Shown here: positions 40,956 through 49,800 of the stretch, piece after piece
Numbering within the stretch: the stretch's first letter is position 1
Layout: each line of letters opens with the position of its first letter
NCBI RefSeq assembly: GCF_023701695.1
Contig: NZ_JAJOZC010000001.1
Span: 4,463,894-4,527,893, forward strand
Direction: 5' to 3'
DNA: 64,000 nt
DNA from: Streptomyces sp. RKAG290
GTDB lineage: Bacteria; Actinomycetota; Actinomycetes; Streptomycetales; Streptomycetaceae
Notes under the pieces: generated by a model
The model's database searches: none
What the model was told of the DNA's origin: nothing
The model's input: the letters and a program-made list of their open reading frames with translations, nothing else
Translations under genes and position numbers: made by a program

Positions 40956-43768
40956 GTGTCCGTCTTCAACAAGCTCATGCGTGCAGGCGAAGGCAAGATC
41001 CTGCGCAAACTGCACCGCATCGCGGACCAGGTCAGCTCCATCGAAGAGGACTTCGTCAACCTCTCCGACGCCGAGCTGCGGGCGCTCACCGACGAGTACA
41101 AGGAACGGTACGCGGACGGCGAGAGCCTGGACGACCTGCTTCCCGAAGCATTCGCGACCGTCCGTGAGGCCGCGAAGCGAGTCCTCGGACAGCGCCATTA
41201 CGACGTCCAGATGATGGGCGGCGCAGCCCTGCACCTCGGCTATGTGGCCGAGATGAAGACCGGCGAGGGCAAGACCCTCGTCGGCACCCTGCCCGCGTAT
41301 CTCAACGCGCTTTCGGGCAAGGGCGTGCACCTGATCACGGTCAATGACTACCTGGCCGAGCGTGACTCGGAGATGATGGGCCGGGTCCACAAGTTCCTCG
41401 GCCTCGACGTCGGCTGCATCATCGCCAACATGACGCCGGCCCAGCGCCGCGAGCAGTACGCCTGCGACATCACGTACGGCACGAACAACGAGTTCGGCTT
41501 CGACTACCTCCGCGACAACATGGCGTGGTCGCAGGACGAGCTCGTCCAGCGCGGTCACAACTTCGCGATCGTCGACGAGGTCGACTCGATCCTGGTCGAC
41601 GAGGCCCGTACGCCGCTGATCATCTCCGGCCCCGCCGACCAGGCCACCAAGTGGTACGGCGACTTCGCCAAGCTGGTCACCCGGCTGGCCAGGGGCGAGG
41701 CGGGCAACCCCCTCAAGGGCATCGAGGAGACCGGCGACTACGAGGTCGACGAGAAGAAGCGCACCGTCGCGATCCACGAGCCCGGTGTCGCGAAGGTGGA
41801 GGACTGGCTCGGCATCGAGAACCTCTACGAGTCGGTGAACACCCCCCTCGTCGGGTACCTCAACAACGCCATCAAGGCCAAGGAGCTCTTCAAGAAGGAC
41901 AAGGACTACGTCGTCATCGACGGCGAAGTCATGATCGTCGACGAGCACACCGGCCGTATCCTCGCCGGCCGCCGCTACAACGAGGGCATGCACCAGGCGA
42001 TCGAGGCGAAGGAAGGGTGGACATCAAGGACGAGAACCAGACCCTTGCCACGATCACCCTGCAGAACTTCTTCCGCCTCTACGGCAAGCTCTCCGGCATG
42101 ACCGGTACGGCGATGACCGAGGCCGCCGAGTTCCACCAGATCTACAAGCTCGGCGTGGTGCCGATCCCGACCAACCGGCCGATGGTCCGGGCCGACCAGT
42201 CGGACCTGATCTACCGCACCGAGGTCGCGAAGTTCGCCGCCGTCGTCGACGACATCGCGGAGAAGCACGAGAAGGGCCAGCCGATCCTGGTCGGCACCAC
42301 CTCGGTCGAGAAGTCCGAGTACCTCTCGCAGCAGCTCTCCAAGCGCGGTGTGCAGCACGAGGTCCTCAACGCCAAGCAGCACGACCGGGAAGCGCCGATC
42401 ATCGCGCAGGCCGGCCGCAAGGGCGCCGTCACGGTCGCGACGAACATGGCGGGCCGCGGTACGGACATCAAGCTGGGCGGCAACCCCGACGACCTGGCCG
42501 AGGCCGATCTGCGCCAGCGCGGACTCGACCCGGTCGAGCACGTCGAGGAGTGGGCGGCCGCGCTGCCCGCGGCGCTGGAGAAGGCCGAGCAGGCCGTCAA
42601 GGCCGAGCACGACGAGGTCAAGGAGCTCGGCGGGCTCTACGTCCTGGGCACCGAGCGGCACGAGTCGCGCCGCATCGACAACCAGCTGCGTGGTCGTTCC
42701 GGCCGTCAGGGTGACCCGGGCGAGTCCCGCTTCTACCTGTCGCTCGGCGACGACCTGATGCGTCTGTTCAAGGCGCAGATGGTCGAGCGCGTCATGTCGA
42801 TGGCGAACGTGCCGGACGATGTGCCGATCGAGAACAAGATGGTGACGCGGGCGATCGCGTCGGCCCAGTCGCAGGTCGAGCAGCAGAACTTCGAGACGCG
42901 TAAGAACGTCCTGAAGTACGACGAGGTGCTCAACCGGCAGCGCGAGGTCATCTACGGAGAGCGCCGCCGGGTCCTTGAGGGTGAGGACCTGCAGGACCAG
43001 ATCCGCCACTTCATGGACGACACGATCGACGACTACATCCGCCAGGAGACGGCGGACGGGTTCGCCGAGGAGTGGGACCTGGACCGGCTGTGGGGCGCGT
43101 TCAAGCAGCTCTACCCGGTGAAGGTCACGGTCGCCGAGCTGGAGGACGCCGCGGGGGATCTCGCCGGGGTCACCGCCGAGTTCATCGCGGAGTCGGTCAA
43201 GGACGACATCCACGAGCAGTACGACGAGCGCGAGAAGACGCTCGGGTCCGACATCATGCGTGAGCTCGAGCGTCGTGTGGTGCTGTCCGTCCTGGACCGC
43301 AAGTGGCGTGAGCACCTCTACGAGATGGACTACCTCCAGGAGGGCATCGGCCTCCGGGCCATGGCGCAGAAGGACCCGCTGGTCGAGTACCAGCGCGAGG
43401 GCTTCGACATGTTCAACGCCATGATGGAGGGCATCAAGGAGGAGTCGGTCGGCTACCTGTTCAACCTGGAGGTCCAGGTCGAGCAGCAGGTCGAGGAGGT
43501 TCCGGTGCAGGACGCGGCGACCTCCCTCTCCAAGGAGGACGCCGTACCGGCGGCGCGTCCGGAGATCCGTGCCAAGGGGCTCGACGCTCCGCAGCGCCCG
43601 GACCGGCTGCACTTCTCCGCTCCCACGGTGGACGGGGAGGGCGGGGTCGTCGAGGGCGACTTCTCCAACGCTGCGGGTGATGCCGGGGCTGAGTCGGACG
43701 GGCTCACCCGGGCGGAGCGGCGCAAGGCGCAGAAGAGTGGTGGGGGTGGGCGGCGCCGCAAGAAGTAG
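40956..43768 (+). CDS. secA: SecA preprotein translocase ATPase (frameshifted near 42015-42017)
   Basis: Repaired length is about 937 residues. The motor of the Sec pathway drives unfolded proteins through SecYEG. Visible are EMKTGEGKT (Walker A, near 100), VDEVDSILVDEARTP (near 207), GRGTDIKLGG and ERHESRRIDNQLRGRSGRQGDPG. The frame breaks where IEAKEG should continue VDIKDENQTLATITLQNFF; a G is missing from GGG at 42015-42017. SecA is essential and single in most Streptomyces, so this is read as a sequence error, not a pseudogene. The C-terminus is basic (RRRKK) and lacks the zinc-binding SEC-C motif. The GTG start follows AAGGAG. Confidence 0.95.
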
Positions 43769-43790
43769 CGTGCGCTGACACCTTTATTGC

Positions 43791-43829
43791 GGCCGGGGGC
43801 CGGGCACCGTGTGGTGTTCGGCCCCGGCC
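43791..43829 (+). terminator. terminator of secA
   Basis: GGCCGGGGGCC (43791-43801) pairs with GGCCCCGGCC (43820-43829) with one bulged G, 22 bases after the secA stop. Confidence 0.65.
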
Positions 43830-43838
43830 GTTGTGCGT

Positions 43839-43861
43839 GGGGGTTGGGGTTGGGGTGTGGG
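43839..43861 (+). other. G-quadruplex-forming sequence
   Basis: Four G tracts with short loops: G5 (43839-43843), TT, G4, TT, G4, TGT, G3 (ending 43861). It lies just after the secA terminator hairpin on the coding strand. It meets the standard G4 pattern; formation in the cell is not shown. Confidence 0.6.
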
Positions 43862-43910
43862 TGGACGCCGTGGTGGGTGGCTGCGGTGGGTGGTCGCTGC
43901 GCGGGGTCTT

Positions 43911-43973
43911 GTCCCCTCCCCGCCCCTTCCCGTAACCGGGGCGCCGCCCCGGACCCCGCGCCTCAATCGCCGG
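43911..43973 (+). repeat. dispersed GC-rich intergenic element, copy 2
   Basis: GTCCCCTCCCCGCCCCTTCC, a CCCGTAACCGGGGC block, a CCGCCCCGGACCCCGC block and CCTCAATCGCCGG follow in the same order as copy 1 (10046-10108, opposite strand), with only a few mismatches. Its 3' end also resembles the short repeats at 51895. Confidence 0.85.
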
Positions 43974-44345
43974 TGGGGCTGGGTGGGGCTGGGCGAGCCG
44001 GTAGGAGTGGTGGGGGAGGGATTTGGCCGGGGCGGAGGTGAGGGGGCCGTACCGGCCGTGTGAGGCGGGCTGGGTGGGTGGTGCCGGTTGGGTGTGAGGG
44101 TGGCCGATGGCTGGTGGCGGTCGGGTGTGGGCGTGGCCGATGGTGGTGCGGGATAGGTGGTGATGGTGGTCGAGGGTGGTGCGGCCGGGTGTGACGGTGG
44201 TTGAGGGTGCGCCGGTTGGGTTGATGGTTGCCGGTCCGGCTACTGCCGCCCGCTCCGTGCAGCCCGTCCAGGCCGCTCGCACCCGGCCGGGTGAGTGGCC
44301 GGCCGGGCCGGGCCGGGCTGTGTGGCGCGGCCGTGGCTTGCTGGG
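43974..44345. repeat. G/T-rich degenerate repeats, no gene
   Basis: About 370 bases with strong G/T bias on the plus strand. GGGTGTGRGGGTGGCCGATGG-like units recur imperfectly (near 44090, 44125 and 44195). I see no plausible coding frame with Streptomyces codon usage. Confidence 0.5.
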
Positions 44346-44765
44346 TCAGGGGTGGCGGGCGGGGGTGTTGCCCAGTTCCACTGCCGCGCAGCGCCAGCGG
44401 AGATCCGGGCCCTGTTCCAGGCGGAAGGCCATGGCGCGGACCTGTTCGCCCGCCGCGACGCTCGCGCAGGCCTCCACCACGCCGGGCGCCGGCTGCGCGC
44501 CGCGGCACATGCGGATGACCGGGCGGGCGCCCCGGCTCCTGAGCGGTGTGGCGGGGGCCAGTTCGGCGAGCTGGTCGTAGGCCTCGCCGATCGTGTGGCC
44601 GAGCATCCAGTGGACGGGGCGCTGGCCGCTGAGGACCGCCAGGAGGCGTTCCGCGAACCACTGGTGGGGCCGGACGCGCTGGGGTGTCCGGCGGCGTTGC
44701 GTGGGTACGGTCTCGGGCCTGCGTGCGTCGTTCCGTCCGGCGGGCCGGGTCCTGTTCGTGGTCAT
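44346..44765 (-). CDS. Rv3235-family protein (DUF6459-like)
   Basis: A 139-residue protein. After a basic N-terminus of about 40 residues, the conserved core reads FAERLLAVLSGQRPVHWMLGHTIGEAYDQLAELA, followed by VEACASVAAGEQVRAMAFRLEQGPDLRWRCAAVELG near the end. It matches the actinobacterial Rv3235 family, encoded near secA in mycobacteria too. The fold resembles small NTF2-like domains, but the function is unknown. The ATG at 44765 is used; the N-terminus is poorly conserved, so a later start is possible. It is transcribed towards secA. Confidence 0.8.
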   Translation of the reverse strand: MTTNRTRPAGRNDARRPETVPTQRRRTPQRVRPHQWFAERLLAVLSGQRPVHWMLGHTIGEAYDQLAELAPATPLRSRGARPVIRMCRGAQPAPGVVEACASVAAGEQVRAMAFRLEQGPDLRWRCAAVELGNTPARHP

Positions 44766-45058
44766 CGCTCATTGCCCCCGTGCTTCAGAGGCCCGGTCAA
44801 CTACCGGGCGGTAACTTCTGCTGTGGATCTTCTACGGGGGTGCCGGACGCGGCCGCAAGCGTCGGTGCGGCCGGGGGAGGGGAGCCCGGAATTCACCTAT
44901 CCGAGTGGCGGACCCGGTTCGGCGCGGGGGCCGGGGGCGGGCCGGGCAGGGTGAGTGGCGGTTGCCGGGTGGACGGGGCGGAGCCCGTACAGGTAACCCC
45001 AAAGGGGGACGTCGCACGTATCCTGAGGGCGTCTTCCGACTACGAAAGCGGCCTAGCC

Positions 45059-45565
45059 ATGCGCGTGTACGTCCCCCTGACCCTCTCCGGTCTCGCAGCG
45101 GCGCACAGGGCGGGCGAGCTCGGTCCCGGTCCGCTCACCGCCTATGCGGTGACCCCCGGACTTCGTGAGTGGTACGTCTCCGACGACATCGAGGAGCTGG
45201 AGTACGCGGCGCTCAACCGGGCCGCGTCCGCGTCGCTGCGGATGATCGCCGGGGACCCCGGTGCCACCCGCCGTCGCGTCGTCGTGGCGGTCGACGTGCC
45301 GGACGGGGACGCGGTCGCCGACCCGGACCACATCCTGGACGCCTCCTCGCTCGGCGAGGTCACGATCGCCTCCGCGGTGGCAATCGCCAAGGCGGCCGCG
45401 GTGCACGTCGACTCGGACGAGGCGGACAAGGACGTCACGGCGGCCGCGGCCGCGCTGGGGGCGGCGGACCTCGGGGACGACGACGCGCAGTTCACCGTGG
45501 ACGGCGCCGAGGACCACGAGCTGCTGTGGTTCGGGATCCAGGAGATTCCCAACCTGATCGCCTGA
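45059..45565 (+). CDS. DUF6912 family protein
   Basis: A 168-residue cytosolic protein starting MRVYVPLTLSGLAAAHRAGELGPGPLTAYAVTPGLREWY. The DDIEELEYAALNRAASASLRMI segment and the final HELLWFGIQEIPNLIA are family hallmarks. DUF6912 occurs only in actinobacteria, usually between secA and the HAD phosphatase, and is uncharacterised. An acidic middle section (residues 110-150) is prominent. The ATG is the first codon of the conserved domain; I see no strong ribosome site. Confidence 0.82.
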   Translation: MRVYVPLTLSGLAAAHRAGELGPGPLTAYAVTPGLREWYVSDDIEELEYAALNRAASASLRMIAGDPGATRRRVVVAVDVPDGDAVADPDHILDASSLGEVTIASAVAIAKAAAVHVDSDEADKDVTAAAAALGAADLGDDDAQFTVDGAEDHELLWFGIQEIPNLIA

Positions 45566-45628
45566 GCGCGGCGGGGCCGGGCGGCGGCCGCCGTACCGGT
45601 TGTCATAGGCGCCGGGTATTTTTTTGGC

Positions 45629-46299
45629 ATGGGGAAGCACGGGAAGTACCGCACACATCTGGTCTGGGACTGGAACGGCACGCTGCTCGACGACAACACC
45701 GCGGTCGTCGGCGCGACGAACGCCGCGTTCATGGAGGTCGGCGTCGCGCCGATCAGCCTTGAGCAGTACCGCGAGATGTACTGCATCCCGATACCCCGCT
45801 TCTACGAACGGCTGATGGGCCGGTTGCCCACGGAGGCCGAGTGGGACCGGATGGACGTCGTCTTCCACCGCCACTACACCGAGCAGCGGGACGCCTGCGG
45901 GCTGACCGAGGGGGCCGCGGAGCTGCTGGCGCAGTGGCAGCAGACGGGCCGCAGCCAGTCGCTGCTGAGCATGTACGGGCACGAGGAACTGGTCCCCGTG
46001 GTGCGGGGTACGGCATCGAGCGGCACTTCGTGCGGGTCGACGGCCGCACCGGCCGGTCCGGCGGCAGCAAGGCGCAGCACATGGAACGGCACTTCGCGGC
46101 GCTGGACGGGATATCCCCGGCCCACACGGTGATCATCGGTGACGCGGTGGACGACGCGGTGGCCGCGGCCCATGTCGGCGCGCGAGCCGTGCTCTACACG
46201 GGCGGCTCGCACAGCCGGGCCAGTCTTGAGGTCGCCGGGGTGCCCGTCGTGGACACCCTCGCCGAGGCGGCGGCGCTCGCCGAGCAGTTGGGCGGGTAG
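45629..46299 (+). CDS. HAD-superfamily phosphatase (frameshifted at 46005-46008)
   Basis: Repaired length is about 223 residues. Motif I is HLVWDWNGTLLDD (residues 10-22), with the nucleophile D in DWNGT. A helical cap follows (YREMYCIPIPRFYERLMGR), then the motif III/IV region ISPAHTVIIGDAVDDAVAAAHVGARAVLYTGG. The frame breaks in GGGG at 46005-46008; one added G joins VVRG to YGIERHFVRVDGRTG. It resembles phosphoglycolate-phosphatase-like hydrolases; substrate unknown. It follows the DUF6912 gene by 63 bases and may be co-transcribed. Confidence 0.85.
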
Positions 46300-46802
46300 C
46301 AGCGGGTAGCAGGTAGCGGCGGGCGCGTGCCGACTTGCGCGTAGCCGGACGGGCGGCAACATCAGCCGGGCCGTTCGCCGTTCCTCAGGTGACCGGACCC
46401 ATGGAGCGGAGCAGTATCGGGACGCCCGGCCGTCGGCCCGTGGCCTCGTGACGCTCCCCGTTCGGACCGGCGGGTGTCTGTCCAGAGTGTCAAAGTTCGG
46501 GGCCCTCTTTTGTACAGATACGGCTCGTGACGGGCACGGGGGCGGGCGAGATAGCCTGGACCCCGTGATCAGCGCGATACGCCTCGGGGGCAGCGAAGCC
46601 CCCGGCATTCGCCCGGAGTGCCACAGCGCCCGGGCCCTGACTGATCCCCTCCGCCCGGACCGACTGCCAAAAATGGCCAATATGGTCCCGGGCCTCTCTC
46701 ATAGCGGCATAGCGTCGACTCCGACCGGAAACCCCGCGTCGTGGCGGTACGTCGCCTTTTTCACCTACGTCACGCAACGGCGCGCGACAGGAGCCAGAGG
46801 AC
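46300..46802 (+). promoter_or_regulatory. region before NAD-glutamate dehydrogenase
   Basis: A 503-base gap. A possible -10 is TAGCCT at 46552-46557. In the transcribed leader, CGGGGGC (46585-46591) and GCCCCCG (46598-46604) form a tight hairpin. The ribosome site AGAGGAC precedes the ATG at 46803. I see no gene in it. Confidence 0.35.
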
Positions 46803-49800
46803 ATGCAGACCAAGCTGGACGAAGCCAAGGCCGAGCTGCTCGTACGGGCCGCCAAGGTAGCTGACAACAGCCCGGGCGGTGGTGTCGGTGGCCCGGGCGG
46901 TACCCCCCGGGTGCACGTCGCGGCCACCGGGGCCGACAGCGGCACCGTGGCCGGGCAGGAGCGTTCGGGCCAGGACGTACTGCTCGCCTATCTCCAGCGC
47001 TACTACCTCCACACCGCTCCGGAGGACATCGGCGGCCGGGACCCGGTCGACGTCTTCGGTGCCGCCTCCTCCCACTACCGGCTCGCGGAGGACCGCCCGC
47101 AGGGCACCGCCAACGTCCGGGTGCACACCCCGACCGTCGAGGAGAACGGCTGGACCTGCAGTCACTCCGTCGTCGAGGTCGTCACCGACGACATGCCGTT
47201 CCTGGTCGACTCCGTCACCAACGAGCTGTCGCGGCAGGGGCGCGGCATCCACGTCGTGATCCACCCGCAGGTCATCGTCCGACGCGATGTGACCGGCAAG
47301 CTGATCGAGGTCCTCACCGAGGGCGCCGGCATCTCGGCCGGCCCGGAGAGCGGCCGGAAGAACGCCAAGGGGGCCAAGGACGCCAAGGCGGAGCTGCCGC
47401 ACGACGCGCTCGTCGAGTCCTGGATCCACGTCGAGATCGACCGCGAGACCGACCGCGAGGACCTCAAGCAGATCCAGGCCGACCTGCTGCGGGTGCTGTC
47501 CGACGTACGGGAGACCGTCGAGGACTGGGACAAGATGCGGGACGCCGCGCTGCGCATCGCCGACGACCTGCCCGGCGAGCCGCTCGACGAACTCGCCGAC
47601 GACGAGGTGAACGAGGCCAGGGAGCTGCTGCGCTGGCTCGCCGCCGACCACTTCACCTTCCTCGGCTACCGCGAGTACGAGCTCAAGGACTCCGACGCGC
47701 TGGCCGCCGTGCCCGGCACCGGACTCGGCATCCTGCGCTCCGACCCGCAGCACAGCGAGGACGAGGCACACCCGGTCAGCCCCTCCTTCGACCGGCTGCC
47801 CGCCGACGCCCGCGCCAAGGCCCGTGAGCACAAGCTCCTCATCCTGACCAAGGCCAACAGCCGGGCGACCGTGCACCGCCCCAGCTACCTCGACTACGTC
47901 GGCGTGAAGAAGTTCGACGCCGAGGGCAACGTCATCGGTGAGCGCCGCTTCCTCGGGCTCTTCTCGTCCGCCGCCTACACCGAGTCCGTGCGCCGGGTGC
48001 CCGTCATCCGCCGCAAGGTCGCCGAGGTGCTGGAGGGCGCGGGCTTCACGTACAACAGCCACGACGGGCGCGACCTGCTCCAGATCCTGGAGACGTACCC
48101 GCGCGACGAGCTGTTCCAGACGCCGCCCGACCAGCTGCGCTCCATCGTGACCTCGGTGCTCTACCTCCAGGAGCGGCGCCGGCTCCGGCTCTACCTGCGC
48201 CAGGACGAGTACGGGCGCTACTACTCCGCGATCGTCTACCTGCCGCGCGACCGCTACACCACCGGTGTACGGCTCCGGCTGATCGACATCCTCAAGGAGG
48301 AGCTGAACGGCACCAGCGTCGACTTCACCGCCTGGAACACCGAGTCGATCCTCTCCCGGCTGCACTTCGTCGTCCGGGTCGCCCCCGGCAGTGAGCTGCC
48401 CAGCCTCACCGACGCCGAGGCCGACCGGATCGAGGCCCGGCTCGTCGAGGCCGCCCGCTCCTGGGCCGACGGCTTCCAGGAGGCGCTGAACGCCGAATGC
48501 GGCGAGGAGCGTGCCGCCGAACTGCTGCGCCACTACGGGCACTCGTTCCCCGAGGGCTACAAGGCCGATCACTCGGCACGCGCCGCCGTCGCCGACCTGG
48601 TCCACCTCGAAGCCCTCAAGCAGAACGAGCGGGACTTCGCCCTCAGCCTGTACGAGCCGGTCGGCGCCGCCCCCGGCGAGCGCCGCTTCAAGATCTACCG
48701 GACCGGCGAGCAGGTCTCCCTCTCCGCCGTCCTCCCGGCGCTCCAGCGCCTCGGTGTCGAGGTCGTCGACGAGCGTCCGTACGAGCTGCGCTGCGCGGAC
48801 CGTACGCACGCCTGGATCTACGACTTCGGTCTCCGGCTGCCGCAGACCACGGGCAACGGCAGCTACCTGGCCGACGACGCCCGCGAGCGGTTCCAGGAGG
48901 CCTTCGCGGCCGTGTGGACCGGCGAGGCCGAGAACGACGGCTTCAACTCGCTGGTGCTGAGCGCCGGACTGAACTGGCGTCAGGCGATGGTGCTGCGCGC
49001 CTACGCGAAGTACCTGCGCCAGGCCGGATCGACCTTCAGCCAGGACTACATGGAGAGCACCCTCCAGAACAACGTCCACACCACCCGGCTGCTGGTCTCG
49101 CTCTTCGAGGCCCGGATGTCGCCGGAGCGCCAGAGCGCGGGTACGGAGCTGACCGACGGGCTCCTCGAAGAGCTCGACGGGGCCCTGGACCAGGTCGCCT
49201 CGCTCGACGAGGACCGGATCCTGCGGTCCTTCCTCACCGTCATCAAGGCCACCCTGCGCACCAACTTCTTCCAGCGCGCGGACAGCGGCAAGCCGCACAG
49301 CTACGTGTCGATGAAGTTCGACCCGCAGTCCATCCCGGACCTCCCGGCGCCCCGGCCGGCGTTCGAGATCTGGGTCTACTCGCCGCGCGTGGAGGGCGTC
49401 CACCTGCGGTTCGGCAAGGTCGCCCGCGGTGGGCTGCGCTGGTCGGACCGGCGCGAGGACTTCCGTACCGAGATCCTCGGCCTGGTCAAGGCGCAGATGG
49501 TGAAGAACACCGTCATCGTGCCGGTCGGCGCCAAGGGCGGCTTCGTCGCCAAGCAGCTCCCCGACCCGGCCGTCGACCGTGACGCCTGGATGGCCGAGGG
49601 CATCGCCTCGTACCGCACCTTCATCTCGGCGCTGCTCGACATCACCGACAACATGGTGGCCGGCGAGGTCGTGCCGCCCAAGGACGTCGTCCGGCACGAC
49701 GAGGAGGACACCTACCTCGTCGTCGCGGCCGACAAGGGCACCGCGAAGTTCTCCGACATCGCCAACGAGGTCGCCGTCGCGTACGGCTTCTGGCTCGGCG

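Noticed and set aside
40956..43768. secA as a pseudogene
   Set aside because: Only one base is missing, all motifs on both sides are intact, and the gene is essential. Five other genes show the same kind of defect.
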